From assembly GCF_002900965.1 (NCBI RefSeq), contig NZ_PJOM01000006.1, forward strand, positions 1-64,000: 64,000 bases of DNA. Direction: 5' to 3'. Shown one piece after another: positions 39,368 to 49,025 of this stretch (within the stretch, counting starts at the first letter, position 1; each line of letters begins with the position of its first letter). The translations under genes and the position numbers were made by a program. The DNA comes from Pseudotabrizicola formosa (GTDB taxonomy: Bacteria; Pseudomonadota; Alphaproteobacteria; Rhodobacterales; Rhodobacteraceae). The notes under the pieces were generated by a model. It was not told the DNA's origin. It worked only from the letters and a program-made list of their open reading frames with translations, and did no database searches.

Positions 39368-40693
39368 ATGACAGTCACTTCGCCCAAGGCTCCTGAAAAA
39401 CTCGGGATTTCCAGAGATCAGCTTTACGAGGAGGTTTGGACGGTTCCGGTGAACAAGCTTGCCGAAAAATACAGTGTTTCAGGTTCCTATCTTGCGCGGG
39501 TTTGTTCAGCGCTGAATGTCCCTCGGCCTCCTGCCGGCTACTGGCAGAAGAAGGCAGTAGGAAAGGAAAAGCCGCGCCCTGAGCTGCCGCCGGCTCAACC
39601 AGGCGACCAGACCATCTGGTCCAAGGACACACCTCTTGCCGCTCCAGCAAAATCGGCGCCAATTCATCGGACAGAAATGTTGATGGCTAGGGCGCCCGAC
39701 CCTAGCAAGGCCCGGCTACACCCACTTCTTGCGGGGGTCGAGGGGGCATTTCGCCGAACAAGAAAAATTGGGGAGCACGAGTTTCTCCGGCCCTACAAGC
39801 AGCTGCTCCCAGATGTAATTGCATCCGAAGTTTGCCTACTGGATGCCCTCAATCTTGCCAGTGAAGTTTACAGCGCGCTGAACAAGCGGGGTTACCGAGT
39901 CATGCTCGCGCCGCCAGACAAGCAAATGCGCCGCCCCGAAATCGAAGAGCGAGAGGTGCCGACAAAAGACCGGAAGTATGGTCAATATTCCATGGGACGC
40001 ATTTGGTCCCCGTATCGTCCGACATTGGCCTATTTTGGCACAGTGCCAATTGGATTTGCACTGACCGAAATGAGCGAAAGGGTCACGCTGCGAAGGGTTG
40101 CCGACAAATACGTGCGCGAAGACAGTCTGGAACTCAAGACAATCAAGCCGTCCCTACTTATCCACTCTTGGACTACCGAGCAGGACGTTCCGTCTGGAAG
40201 ATTTCGCCTCGTAGCCTACTCTCCCCTTCGCGGCGTTCAGTGGACCCTCAGTTGGCAAGACACAGGCAAGTCTAAGATAAAGGGAAAGCTCCCGGAAATC
40301 ATTAAGGCCCTGGAAGCCAGCGTAGACCAAATTCAAAACTTGATGGCGGAGGCGGAAGCCGCGGCGGCACGGCGTGAGCGGGATTGGGAGGCGCAGCGGG
40401 AAAAATGGCGTAGGGAAGAAGACCAACGCCGCGTGGATGATGCGCTTGCCGCCAGCATGAAGCAATTGTCTGAGATAATGGAAATCTGGTCAAAGGCCAC
40501 TGCCGTGCACCGGTTTTTCAGGGATGCCGAGGAGTGTGTCAGCCTCTTGGAAGGGGATCGCCAGAAGGTGCTTTCGGAGCGTCTCGCGCTTGCAAAGTCC
40601 ATGATCGGCACTCTCGATCCGCTTGAGCATCTCGAGGCATGGCTGGCACCAGAGGAACGCTACACCTCGCAGTTTGGCAAAGAAGAAACCTGA
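39368..40693 (+). CDS. HTH-like and coiled-coil protein of unknown function
   Basis: The 441-residue protein begins with a conserved-looking block, ISRDQLYEEVWTVPVNKLAEKYSVSGSYLARVCSALNVPRPPAGYW in pieces, that reads like a helix-turn-helix DNA-binding segment and which I have seen at the start of uncharacterised proteins in genomic islands. The middle is unrecognised. Residues ~325-375 form a strongly charged coiled coil (AAAARRERDWEAQREKW). It stands alone. A DNA-associated regulatory or defence role is only a guess. Confidence 0.65.
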   Translation: MTVTSPKAPEKLGISRDQLYEEVWTVPVNKLAEKYSVSGSYLARVCSALNVPRPPAGYWQKKAVGKEKPRPELPPAQPGDQTIWSKDTPLAAPAKSAPIHRTEMLMARAPDPSKARLHPLLAGVEGAFRRTRKIGEHEFLRPYKQLLPDVIASEVCLLDALNLASEVYSALNKRGYRVMLAPPDKQMRRPEIEEREVPTKDRKYGQYSMGRIWSPYRPTLAYFGTVPIGFALTEMSERVTLRRVADKYVREDSLELKTIKPSLLIHSWTTEQDVPSGRFRLVAYSPLRGVQWTLSWQDTGKSKIKGKLPEIIKALEASVDQIQNLMAEAEAAAARRERDWEAQREKWRREEDQRRVDDALAASMKQLSEIMEIWSKATAVHRFFRDAEECVSLLEGDRQKVLSERLALAKSMIGTLDPLEHLEAWLAPEERYTSQFGKEET

Positions 40694-41011
40694 GACATCC
40701 AGAGATCTGACAATTGCTGTTAGCGCCTCACTCTATGCATCAGGCGCGCGGTATTATCCCTGGAAGGATTGAGTAGACGCTGTTCGCAGATACAATCTGT
40801 CTAACCGTAGACGGCACGCGGCTTCCGTTCCCCGCGTAGATTTTGTGGCTCGCTCAAGTTAGTTCGTTCGTCAATAGGCAAATGGTCGGTTCCAGCTTCC
40901 GCAAGTCCAGTTCAACGAAGAGGAAAAAATCCTCATCGCCCTCGGTGGCCATGTCCACTGGTCACCGGGTTGTTTCCGAAGGTCGCTGGACGAACAGGCG
41001 TGTTTTGACTT

Positions 41012-41257
41012 CTATGGATTTGGGTTGTCCAGAGACGATGGCGACAATGTCGTGACCGGGTCATCCTCAGGGCTGATGTAGGCTGCCAGCCCCAAGGTAT
41101 TGCTCTTTGCGACGGCCAGCAGTTCACCCAATGTGCCAGCCTGAAGGGATGAGAGTTTCGAAGCACAAGCCCATCGGATTTCTACCAGATCTGCAAAGGA
41201 AGCAGCGGCCTCAGGTGTGAGAGACGGATTGATCCGTGCATCAATTATTGCCCACAG
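41012..41257 (-). pseudogene. Possible C-terminal gene remnant
   Basis: A minus-strand open segment of about 80 codons reads IDARINPSLTPEAAASFADL and AGTLGELLAVAKSNTLGLA before a stop at 41012. It has protein-like composition but begins right after an in-frame stop with no start signal, so it looks like the end of a truncated gene. No family is recognised. The rest of 40694-41310 shows nothing. Confidence 0.3.
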
Positions 41258-41310
41258 CTACACCGCCGCTTGGCGAAGAAGGCCACGCAATAGACCTCAT
41301 CGATATCCGT

Positions 41311-42756
41311 CTATGCCAGCTGGTAAGTTGTCTTTGTCACCGTGTAGAATTCGACGGCGTAGCGACCCTGCTCGCGTGGACCAAAGGATGACCCTTTGCG
41401 CCCGCCGAAAGGCACATGATAGTCGACCCCTGCCGTGGGCAAATTCACCATGACCATCCCCGCCTCAACTTTGCGTCGGAATTCCGATGCATGCTTCAAG
41501 CTGGTCGAGCATATCCCGGCCGAGAGGCCGAATTCGGTGTCGTTCGCAATCGCCAAAGCCTCATCGAAATCATCAACGCGGATCACTGTAGCGCAGGGGC
41601 CGAAAATCTCTTCGCGGTTGATGCGGGCATTGTTCGAGGTTCCAAGGAACAGGCCGGGAGCTTGATAGAAGCCGGGCTGGTCCAGATGCAACTGCTCACC
41701 GCCAATGACCTCCGAGGCCTCCGCCCGGGCCAATTCGACATAGCGGAGGTTCGAGTCTAATTGACGTTGATCAACCACCGGTCCGATTTGCGTGTCTGCT
41801 TGCATCGCATCCCCCACGCGAAGTGCACGCATCTCGCGAGATATTGCCTCGACAAAGGCGTCATGAATGCCGCTCTGCACAATCAGCCGGGAGGATGCCG
41901 TGCAGCGTTGCCCGGTGGAGAAGAAGGAGCCGCTCAGGCAGGCCTGGACCGCTGTCGGCAGATCTGCGTCGTTCATGATAACCATCGGGTTCTTGCCCCC
42001 CATTTCCAGCTGCACCTTGCGACGCAGAGTGCCGCAGGTGGCCGCGATCCGGGAGCCTGTGGCCGCCGATCCGGTGAAGGACACGGCATCGACATCCGGA
42101 TGCGACACCAGCGCATCGCCCACGACAGAGCCCTGCCCCATCACCAGATTGAAAACACCGGGAGGGCAGCCATGCTTGTGCAAAAGTTGTGCGATGACAT
42201 GGGCGCAGCCGGGCGTCAGCTCTGCCGGCTTCAGCACGACGCAATTCCCATAGGCAAGAGCCGGAGCGATTTTCCAGGCCGGAATCGCGATGGGAAAATT
42301 CCAGGGCGTGATCAAGGCGATGACACCCACCGGTTCCCTCGTAACGTCCACGTCGATGCCGGGTCGAACGGATTGTTGGGTGTCACCCGTCACGCGAAGC
42401 GCCTCTCCGGCGAAGAACTTGAAGACCTGACCAGCACGGACAGTCTCGCCAATGGCTTCCGGCAAAGTCTTGCCCTCTTCTCGCGCCAGAAGGCGGCCAA
42501 ACTCTTCCTTTCGGGCCAGCAGTTCGGTGCCGACGGCATCCAGCAAATCATACCGCATCTGAGGCCCAGCGGCGGCCCAGGCTGGAAAAGCGGCGCGTGC
42601 GCCGCTGACGGCCTGTTCGACCTCATCGAGCCCCGAGCAGGCGAAAAGGCCGACGATATCGCGCGTATCCGAGGGGTTCACATTTATGCTGCTGCCGTTG
42701 CCTTGCAGCCACTCGCCGCCAATCAGGTTGCCGTAAATGTCGTTCGTATCTTTCAT
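41311..42756 (-). CDS. NAD(P)-dependent aldehyde dehydrogenase
   Basis: The 481-residue protein is a full-length aldehyde dehydrogenase. The nucleotide site ITPWNFPIAIPAWK, the catalytic glutamate in QLEMGGKNP and the nucleophilic cysteine in FFSTGQRCTASSR are all present. The sequence looks closest to the alpha-ketoglutarate semialdehyde dehydrogenase group. Following a DHDPS-family lyase gene by 18 bases, it may oxidise the aldehyde formed by that enzyme. It is the last gene of the nine-gene catabolic operon. Confidence 0.88.
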   Translation of the reverse strand: MKDTNDIYGNLIGGEWLQGNGSSINVNPSDTRDIVGLFACSGLDEVEQAVSGARAAFPAWAAAGPQMRYDLLDAVGTELLARKEEFGRLLAREEGKTLPEAIGETVRAGQVFKFFAGEALRVTGDTQQSVRPGIDVDVTREPVGVIALITPWNFPIAIPAWKIAPALAYGNCVVLKPAELTPGCAHVIAQLLHKHGCPPGVFNLVMGQGSVVGDALVSHPDVDAVSFTGSAATGSRIAATCGTLRRKVQLEMGGKNPMVIMNDADLPTAVQACLSGSFFSTGQRCTASSRLIVQSGIHDAFVEAISREMRALRVGDAMQADTQIGPVVDQRQLDSNLRYVELARAEASEVIGGEQLHLDQPGFYQAPGLFLGTSNNARINREEIFGPCATVIRVDDFDEALAIANDTEFGLSAGICSTSLKHASEFRRKVEAGMVMVNLPTAGVDYHVPFGGRKGSSFGPREQGRYAVEFYTVTKTTYQLA

Positions 42757-42774
42757 GAAAATCTCCGGTTGAGT

Positions 42775-43644
42775 TCAGGCGGTAGCGGCGTCGAACGCCA
42801 GGTGATCCAGCGATGCAGTCTCGGCCGCGCCAAGCGCCGTGAAGGGCGGCAGAACGTTTCGCCAGTCGGCGTTGCCGGTGCGGCACGAAACCAGGTGTTT
42901 TACAGCAGGGATAAGCGGATGGGCCGAGATGGCGCCGCGCATCTCGGCCAGCATCGGGGCAAGATTTGCCTCACCTGCCCAGACACGCGCGCAGAGCGGC
43001 GCGGTCATGTTGGCGGTCGCCGAGATACACCCCGCGAACCCGTCCTTGCGCCCGAAGACCAAGCTGGTTTCCGAGCTGGGAAAGACTTGCAGCTTCGGCA
43101 TCAGGGCCACCAGTCGGCGGCAATAATCAAGATCGCCCGAACTGTCTTTGATCCCATCGAAGCGGCGGGGTGCAAGGGCATGCAAGCGTTCGACCACCGT
43201 CTCGGGGATGGCAAAGCCTGTCATCTGGGGAAAGTTATAGAACCAGATGCGGATTGGCCGGTCCGCCAAAGACGCATCAAGTTTTGAATACCAGGCGATC
43301 AGGCCCTCCTCGGAGGGGGGAGTGTAGTAGAATGGTGGCAGAACGAGAGCCACCGGATACCCCAGATTGTCGGCTTTCTGCGTCAGTTCAATCGTTTCTG
43401 CAATCGCGGGGGTGCCTGTCCCGACCATCAGACGACTGCGATCCACCCCCCCGGCTGCCATGGCCATCACCGCATGCCGGGTCGCGGCATCGAAGGAATT
43501 GGCTTCACCAGTCGAGCCGAGAATGTTCAACCCGTCGCAGCCATGGGACAACGCCCACCGGGCGTGTTCCAGAAAGGCCGCCTTAAGTGGCCGACCCTGT
43601 GCATCGATCGGCGTCGGAACAGCAGCGATAATCCCTTGCATCAT
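42775..43644 (-). CDS. Dihydrodipicolinate synthase family lyase/dehydratase
   Basis: The 289-residue TIM-barrel protein belongs to the DHDPS/N-acetylneuraminate lyase superfamily, whose members form a Schiff base with 2-oxo acids. The Schiff-base lysine is in FDGIKDSSGD, the tyrosine is in IWFYNFPQMTG, and GSTGEANSF is the substrate carboxylate loop. Together with the downstream aldehyde dehydrogenase it resembles pairs in which a deoxy-keto acid is cleaved or dehydrated and the semialdehyde then oxidised. It is probably not the lysine-pathway DapA, given the operon. A MM start with GAGAGA upstream is used. Confidence 0.85.
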   Translation of the reverse strand: MMQGIIAAVPTPIDAQGRPLKAAFLEHARWALSHGCDGLNILGSTGEANSFDAATRHAVMAMAAGGVDRSRLMVGTGTPAIAETIELTQKADNLGYPVALVLPPFYYTPPSEEGLIAWYSKLDASLADRPIRIWFYNFPQMTGFAIPETVVERLHALAPRRFDGIKDSSGDLDYCRRLVALMPKLQVFPSSETSLVFGRKDGFAGCISATANMTAPLCARVWAGEANLAPMLAEMRGAISAHPLIPAVKHLVSCRTGNADWRNVLPPFTALGAAETASLDHLAFDAATA

Positions 43645-43652
43645 TCTCTCCT

Positions 43653-43994
43653 TCAGGTTTTGTGCGGAGCCAGACTGGACGGTGCCGGCAGGTCTGGGTG
43701 ATCCCTGCGCGGCGCCATGCCGCGCGACCATCCGCCCGGCTCTTCGATGATCCCTGTGTCGTTCATGAAGACCTCACGGTTAATGCGGGCGAAGACCTCA
43801 TTGTCGGCATCAAGTTCGTCTTCGTAGCGAATTGCATCGACCGGACAGATGCTTTCACACATCCCACACTCAATGCATTCAGTGGGGTGGATGTAGAACA
43901 TCCGCTCGCCCTCATAGATGCAGTCGACTGGACATGATGTCGTGCAGATCCCGTCCTTGACGTCGATGCACTGGCTTTGGATAACAAGCGTCAT
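43653..43994 (-). CDS. Ferredoxin, 7Fe/8Fe type
   Basis: The 113-residue protein has two iron-sulfur motifs: cysteines 9, 17, 21 and 25, and ECIECGMCESICP with cysteines 40, 43, 46 and 50. The DVKDGICTTSCPVDCIYEG pattern is that of bacterial 7Fe ferredoxins. The C-terminal ~35 residues are a non-conserved, proline-rich tail. In this operon it could supply or accept electrons for the FAD-dependent oxidoreductase. Confidence 0.9.
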   Translation of the reverse strand: MTLVIQSQCIDVKDGICTTSCPVDCIYEGERMFYIHPTECIECGMCESICPVDAIRYEDELDADNEVFARINREVFMNDTGIIEEPGGWSRGMAPRRDHPDLPAPSSLAPHKT

Positions 43995-44004
43995 GGATGC
44001 CCCA

Positions 44005-44781
44005 CTAACGTCCTCGCCAGACAGGCGGGCGCTTTTCGCGGAATGCGGCGACCCCTTCGAGGGAATCCTCGGACTGCAACGCCGCGATCAGCGCAGGGCG
44101 GCGCAGGTCACGTGCCTCTTGCGGGTCCAGATGGGCGGTGGCGCGGATCGTATCCTTGATGGCGGCAACAGAGAGCGGCGCGCAGGACAGGATGTCGGCA
44201 ACCCAGGCATCGACCTCGGCATCCAACTGGTCAGGCGGCACAACTGTATTGACCAACCCCAGCCGTGCCGCATCCTCGGCCGACAACATCCGTCCCGTCA
44301 TCATCAGCCCGGCTGCAATGTTGCGCGGGATCAGGCGTTGAAGCGCAACCATGCCACCATCTAGCGGCAAGCGTCCCACCTTTGCTTCGGGCAGGCCGAA
44401 CCGGGCCGTGGTTGACGCGATCACGATATCGGCGCCCAGCACCATCTCGAACCCGCCCCCCAACGCCAGCCCATTGACGCGGGCGATGACCGGCACGGTC
44501 AGACTTTGCCGAAGCGCGATGCCACCAAAGCCGTCAGGATTGGCCGCAGCCCAGTATTCCAGCCCGCTAAGCCCAGCGTCCGCCTTCATGTCGGCACCGG
44601 CACTAAAGGCGCGATCTCCCGCGCCGGTCAGCACCACGCAGCGGATGTCGTCGCGCACCTCGATCTCGGCCCAGATGCGGCACAGCTCGGCATCGGTCGC
44701 CGCATCAACAGCATTCATCCGCTCAGGCCGGTCAATGGTGACCCGGGCCACGTGCTCCGCGACGGTAAAGCGGACAGTCAT
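44005..44781 (-). CDS. Enoyl-CoA hydratase/isomerase family protein
   Basis: The 258-residue crotonase-fold protein has the CoA-binding oxyanion segments AFSAGADMKAD and NGLALGGGFEMVLGADI, plus ARFGLPEAKVG. One of the usual catalytic glutamates is visible in GGGFEMVLG; the second position looks like the ARFGLPEAKVG segment. It would act on an acyl-CoA produced by the class III CoA-transferase encoded just upstream, whose stop overlaps its start (ATGA). Confidence 0.88.
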   Translation of the reverse strand: MTVRFTVAEHVARVTIDRPERMNAVDAATDAELCRIWAEIEVRDDIRCVVLTGAGDRAFSAGADMKADAGLSGLEYWAAANPDGFGGIALRQSLTVPVIARVNGLALGGGFEMVLGADIVIASTTARFGLPEAKVGRLPLDGGMVALQRLIPRNIAAGLMMTGRMLSAEDAARLGLVNTVVPPDQLDAEVDAWVADILSCAPLSVAAIKDTIRATAHLDPQEARDLRRPALIAALQSEDSLEGVAAFREKRPPVWRGR

Positions 44782-45947
44782 ACGGCTTCCTTTCGCGCAT
44801 GGGCAGTCAGGCCAAATTCGCGGATGACCTCTTGGGTGTGCTGCCCCAGACGTGGCGGCATGTGGCGGACCACAACCGGCGCGTCGCTGAGATGGACCGG
44901 TGAGCCGACAAGCGTAACCGCCCCCAAGATCGGGTGGTCGATATCGACCAGCATGCCATTGGCCACGGTCTGCGGGTCATCCAAAGCCTCGCCCAAAGAC
45001 CGGACCGGGGCGCAGAGCAAGTCCTGCGCTTCCAGTCGTGTTATCCAGTGAGCTGTGGTGTTTGTGGCGAAAGCATCGCGGAAGCGACCCTGTAAATAGG
45101 CCTTGTTCACGCGCTGCACCGACAGGTTAGGATAGTCGGGAGAAAGGTCCTCAATCTGAAGCGCAGCGCAGATGTCGCGCAGCGGATGCTGCTTGAAGGC
45201 ACCGACAACCACGACCGCCCCATCCGATGTGTCAAATACCCCGGTCAGTGGCATGGCGGCCCAATTCAGCACCTCGCGGTGTTTGGACCATTGTGCGGCC
45301 TCCTGCATCTGCATAGCAATCATCGAGTCATACAGCGACACGCCGACCTTCTGGCCCCGCCCCGTCTTGTGTCGGGCCAGCAGCGCGGCAAGAATGCCCT
45401 GCACCAGATGCATGCCCGCGGTATAGTCGCACAGCGTGGTCGGATAGATCGACTTTGGCACTGCCGGGTCCTGGGTCTTTTCCATCACCCCGGTCATGGC
45501 CTGCGCCAGCACGTCCTGCCCGCCCTTGTGGGAATAGGGGCCGACTTCGCCAAAGCCGGTTCCTGAGGCACAGATGATGGCTGGATTGATCTTTGCCAGC
45601 GTCTCGTAGTCAAAGCCCAGACGCTTCATCACGCCGGCGCGGAAATTGTCGACAACCACGTCAGACTGGGCAACCAGATCATAGATCATCTGACGTCCGG
45701 CTTCGGACTTGGTATTAATCTCGACCGAGCGCTTGTTGCGGTTCAGCGAGGCAAAGACGGCATTGTTCATTGCCTCCTCGCTGGTCTCGCCGAAAAAGTT
45801 GCGCGACAGGTCACCCTCTCCCGGCCGTTCGATCTTGATCACATCGGCACCGAAGTCGGCCAGCATCTGCGTGGCACAAGGGCCCATCATCACCTGGGTG
45901 AAATCGAGGACGCGGATGCCCCCGAGCGGAAGGTTCAGTGTCGTCAT
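44778..45947 (-). CDS. Class III CoA-transferase (CaiB/BaiF family)
   Basis: The 389-residue protein is a family III CoA-transferase, which moves CoA between carboxylic acids. It has LDFTQVMMGPCATQMLADFGADVIKIE at the N-terminus (in pieces), NRNKRSVEIN, and the catalytic aspartate in LCDYTAGMHLVQGIL. The acid activated is unknown. It comes directly after the FAD oxidoreductase gene in the catabolic operon and would activate the substrate for the hydratase. Confidence 0.9.
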   Translation of the reverse strand: MTTLNLPLGGIRVLDFTQVMMGPCATQMLADFGADVIKIERPGEGDLSRNFFGETSEEAMNNAVFASLNRNKRSVEINTKSEAGRQMIYDLVAQSDVVVDNFRAGVMKRLGFDYETLAKINPAIICASGTGFGEVGPYSHKGGQDVLAQAMTGVMEKTQDPAVPKSIYPTTLCDYTAGMHLVQGILAALLARHKTGRGQKVGVSLYDSMIAMQMQEAAQWSKHREVLNWAAMPLTGVFDTSDGAVVVVGAFKQHPLRDICAALQIEDLSPDYPNLSVQRVNKAYLQGRFRDAFATNTTAHWITRLEAQDLLCAPVRSLGEALDDPQTVANGMLVDIDHPILGAVTLVGSPVHLSDAPVVVRHMPPRLGQHTQEVIREFGLTAHARKEAV

Positions 45948-45960
45948 GGTGGTCCCTTTC

Positions 45961-47325
45961 TCAGGCAGCTGCCGTTGCTTCGATCAGCGCGTTGGCCGAT
46001 GGCACATCGCCCGGATCAGCCCCCTGCGCGCGCATCTGTTTCTGGATCGCCGAGACATCGACATCGCGCAGCGCGCAGTTTGCCTCCAACGCCTTGACCA
46101 CAGCCACACCCGCTGCTTCGCCCTGCGCCATACAGGGCGGGATCTCCCGAGACTGCTTTTGTGCTTCGCTTTCAACCGAGTAGTGGCGGCCCGCGACGAT
46201 CAGGTTGTCGATGCCCTTGGGCAGCAGCGCCCGATACGGCGTGTAATAATCGCGCCCCCGGCACACAGAGTCCGAGAAATGGCGGCGCTTTTTCACGTCC
46301 TCCTTGGTCACCACGTATTCGCCCTGCAGCAACCGTGTCTGGCGAATGCCCAACTGTTCCGCCCCGCCCAACATTCTGGCGTTCTCAAAGCCGGGCAGGT
46401 TCGCGCGGGCGAACTCCAGCAGCGCCATCATCCGGCGGCGGCCCTCGACTTCGGCGGCAACCATATGCTCGGGCGACATGCCGTCATAGCCGGGCATGTG
46501 CGGGCAGTTGCACCACACTACGCCGGGCAGCGGTGTCTTGAGCCACCACATGCCCCAGGCTCCGCCGATGACCCGCCGGGCCTGACGGTCCAGCGCCTTG
46601 TATTCATCGGGGTGCTGATATTCGAAAGCTTCCGCCTTGTCGGTATCCACATCCATCAGGCGAAAGACGGTGGTGACGATGAACTGTCCGGTTGCGAAAG
46701 ATGCCCCGGCAGACGCCGCCACATCCAGATCGCCCGAGGCGTCCACCACCATGCGCGCCCGGATCGCCTGACGACCCAGCTTGGTCTGAACGATCACGCC
46801 GGTAACGCGATTGTCCTCGACCAGCGCTTCCGAAAACCAGCTGTGGGTCCGAAGCTCGATCCCGGCATCCACCACCAGATCCAGACTGACGCGCTTCCAG
46901 ACATCGGGATCAAACGCCACGGCGTGAATGATCGGCTGCGGCATCCCCTGCTTGTGAAAGTCGATGCAGCCCCAGCGCGACCACTTCTGCCACATCTCCC
47001 AGTTGGTCAGGCAATCCTGCGGTGGCGGGAAGACGGCACCGTCCTGACGCTGCATCCGGTCGACGAACTCGCTGACTATGCCAGTGGTGACGATCTCGGA
47101 CCCGTCGTTCACCATGTCGTCCAGCACCAGCACCATCCCACCCGAGGCCATTCCGCCCAGATGGTGATAACGCTCGATCAGCGTCACCCTTGCGCCATTC
47201 CGCGCAGCCGATACGGCGGCTGACAGGCCCGCCGGCCCGGCCCCGATCACCACGACATCGGTATCGCTGACGACGGGCACCTGTTCGGATCTTGTGGTCA
47301 GAAACTCTCTGTTTCGTTCGGTCAT
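45961..47325 (-). CDS. FAD-dependent oxidoreductase
   Basis: The 454-residue protein has an N-terminal dinucleotide-binding GAGPAGLSAAVSAARNG followed by a C-terminal FAD segment LPKGIDNLIVAGRHYS and RETMAQG-like IPPCMAQGEAAG. This is the FAD_oxidored (PF12831-like) arrangement, found in enzymes that oxidise or reduce unusual carboxylates. Electrons could be exchanged with the ferredoxin of the same operon. The substrate is unknown. Confidence 0.85.
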   Translation of the reverse strand: MTERNREFLTTRSEQVPVVSDTDVVVIGAGPAGLSAAVSAARNGARVTLIERYHHLGGMASGGMVLVLDDMVNDGSEIVTTGIVSEFVDRMQRQDGAVFPPPQDCLTNWEMWQKWSRWGCIDFHKQGMPQPIIHAVAFDPDVWKRVSLDLVVDAGIELRTHSWFSEALVEDNRVTGVIVQTKLGRQAIRARMVVDASGDLDVAASAGASFATGQFIVTTVFRLMDVDTDKAEAFEYQHPDEYKALDRQARRVIGGAWGMWWLKTPLPGVVWCNCPHMPGYDGMSPEHMVAAEVEGRRRMMALLEFARANLPGFENARMLGGAEQLGIRQTRLLQGEYVVTKEDVKKRRHFSDSVCRGRDYYTPYRALLPKGIDNLIVAGRHYSVESEAQKQSREIPPCMAQGEAAGVAVVKALEANCALRDVDVSAIQKQMRAQGADPGDVPSANALIEATAAA

Positions 47326-47403
47326 TTTGACAAACTCCTCCTGTCACGCCAAGGCTGTGTCAGCCTGTGGCGTCGGTTTTCTGTTGTTTTAAAGGGTGTT
47401 AGA

Positions 47404-48207
47404 TCACCAGCGGACGATGCGGCGCTCGGTCAGACTTACCAAGGCGAACAGCAGCACCGAAAGGCCCGACGACATCAGAACAGTCGCGTAGAGCAGCGGC
47501 GAATTGAAGTTGAAGGTCGCGTCGATGATCAGCGCGCCCAAGCCCCGGTCAGCGCCCACCCATTCGCCCACAATCGCGCCAATAACGCAGGTCGTGGCCG
47601 ATATCTTGAGCGCCGAGAACAGGAATGGTAGCGAGGACGGAAGGCGCATCTTCCAGAAGACCTCGGATTTTGAGGCCGACAGAATTCGCGCCAGTTCCAG
47701 AGTCTGAGGGCTAACGGCTTGTAGGCCCCGAACCATGTTTACCAGCGTCGGGAAAAAGCAGATCAGCGCGGCAATCACTACCTTGGCCGTCATGCCGGGC
47801 CCAAAGATCAGAACAAGGATCGGCGCGATGGCAAGGATCGGGATCGTGTTGACGAAGACGGCGATCGGGAAGAACGCGCGCTCGACGTTGCGGGAATGGA
47901 CAAAGGCAACGGCGATTAGAATCGCGGCAAGGTTTCCGACCACAAAACCCGCCACACTTTCAAAAAAAGTCGGCCAGAAGTTCTGCATCAGCAGCGGGAA
48001 CTTATCTACAAAGGTGGCCGCTACGTCCGACGGCGCCGGGGCGATGTAAGTCGGAACGCCAAAACCCTTCACCCCCACCTGCCACAGCGCCACTAGCGCC
48101 GCGGCAGTGGCGATCGGCACGATCACCGATGTCACCTTCTGCCTACGGGCGGTATTCCGGGCCTGAATCAGAAGATCGGTAGTCAAAACGGTTTCCACGA
48201 CAGCCAT
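47404..48207 (-). CDS. ABC transporter permease (SsuC/TauC type)
   Basis: The 267-residue protein is a BPD-type inner-membrane permease with about six helices and the ATPase-contact EAA-like loop (ELARILSASKSEVFWKMRLP). The closest relatives are permeases for sulfonates, nitrate, taurine or pyrimidine precursors. It overlaps the ATPase gene by one base and belongs to the same importer. Confidence 0.9.
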   Translation of the reverse strand: MAVVETVLTTDLLIQARNTARRQKVTSVIVPIATAAALVALWQVGVKGFGVPTYIAPAPSDVAATFVDKFPLLMQNFWPTFFESVAGFVVGNLAAILIAVAFVHSRNVERAFFPIAVFVNTIPILAIAPILVLIFGPGMTAKVVIAALICFFPTLVNMVRGLQAVSPQTLELARILSASKSEVFWKMRLPSSLPFLFSALKISATTCVIGAIVGEWVGADRGLGALIIDATFNFNSPLLYATVLMSSGLSVLLFALVSLTERRIVRW

Positions 48208-49025
48208 CAGCAAGTCTCCAGAAGTTCGCGAAGATACGCACAGTGACGGGTGAAGTCCGACGTATCGCGCAGCTTCATCTCGCGCGGCTCTGGAAGCTCG
48301 ATATCGACGACCTCCCGTAGCCGGCCGGGGTTGGCGCTCAGCATGATCACCTTCTGCCCCAGGAACACCGCCTCGGAGATGGAATGGGTGACGAACAGGA
48401 TCGTTGTGCCCGTTTCGCGCCAGATCTCCAGCAACTGAAGGTTCAGACGGTCGCGGGTCATTTCATCCAAGGCACCAAAGGGTTCATCCATTAGCAGCAG
48501 CTTGGGCTGGCATAGCAATGCGCGCGCAATGGCGACCCGTTGACGCATGCCGCCCGACAGTTCGTGCGGCAAAGCATTTTCCCGACCCTTAAGACCGACG
48601 AGTTCCAGCAACTCGCGCGGGTTACGCGGGCCAACCGGAATCCGAACATTGCGTTTGCGTCCGATCTCAAGTGGCAACTCGACATTTTCCAGCGCCGTCC
48701 GCCATGGCAATAGCGCCGCATCCTGGAACACAAATGCGAACTCCCGTGCCAGCCGCGCCTCTTCGGTGGACTTCCCAAAAACACAAACCTCACCACTGGC
48801 AGCCGGGATCAGGTCCGAGACCAGCCGCAGCAAGGTTGACTTGCCACATCCTGAAGGGCCGAGGATTGTGTAGAAGGCGCCCGCCTCGATCTCCAGGTCA
48901 AGGTGTTCGATGGCAGTGTAAGTGCCGAACCGCACCGTTGCACCACTCAGTTTTGCGGCGGGCAGGTCTCGAGTGGCGACGGGTTGACCCACCAATGTTT
49001 CCTTGGATTCCATCATCCCGCTCAC
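48207..49025 (-). CDS. ABC transporter ATP-binding protein (SsuB/TauB type)
   Basis: The 272-residue ATPase shows Walker A ILGPSGCGKSTLLR, Q-loop EFAFVFQDAALLPW, signature LSGGMRQRVAIARAL and Walker B KLLLMDEPFGALDEMTR followed by the H-loop FVTHSISEAVFL. It drives the importer formed with the adjacent permease and binding protein. The start is close to the stop of the binding-protein gene with a short overlap. Confidence 0.93.
   Translation of the reverse strand: MSGMMESKETLVGQPVATRDLPAAKLSGATVRFGTYTAIEHLDLEIEAGAFYTILGPSGCGKSTLLRLVSDLIPAASGEVCVFGKSTEEARLAREFAFVFQDAALLPWRTALENVELPLEIGRKRNVRIPVGPRNPRELLELVGLKGRENALPHELSGGMRQRVAIARALLCQPKLLLMDEPFGALDEMTRDRLNLQLLEIWRETGTTILFVTHSISEAVFLGQKVIMLSANPGRLREVVDIELPEPREMKLRDTSDFTRHCAYLRELLETC

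Noticed and set aside
41761-43287. 508-codon plus-strand reading frame
   Set aside because: It is antisense to the aldehyde dehydrogenase and lyase genes, which both have full motif sets; the antisense frame has none.
45709-47223. 504-codon plus-strand reading frame
   Set aside because: It is antisense to the CoA-transferase and FAD oxidoreductase genes and has shadow-like composition.
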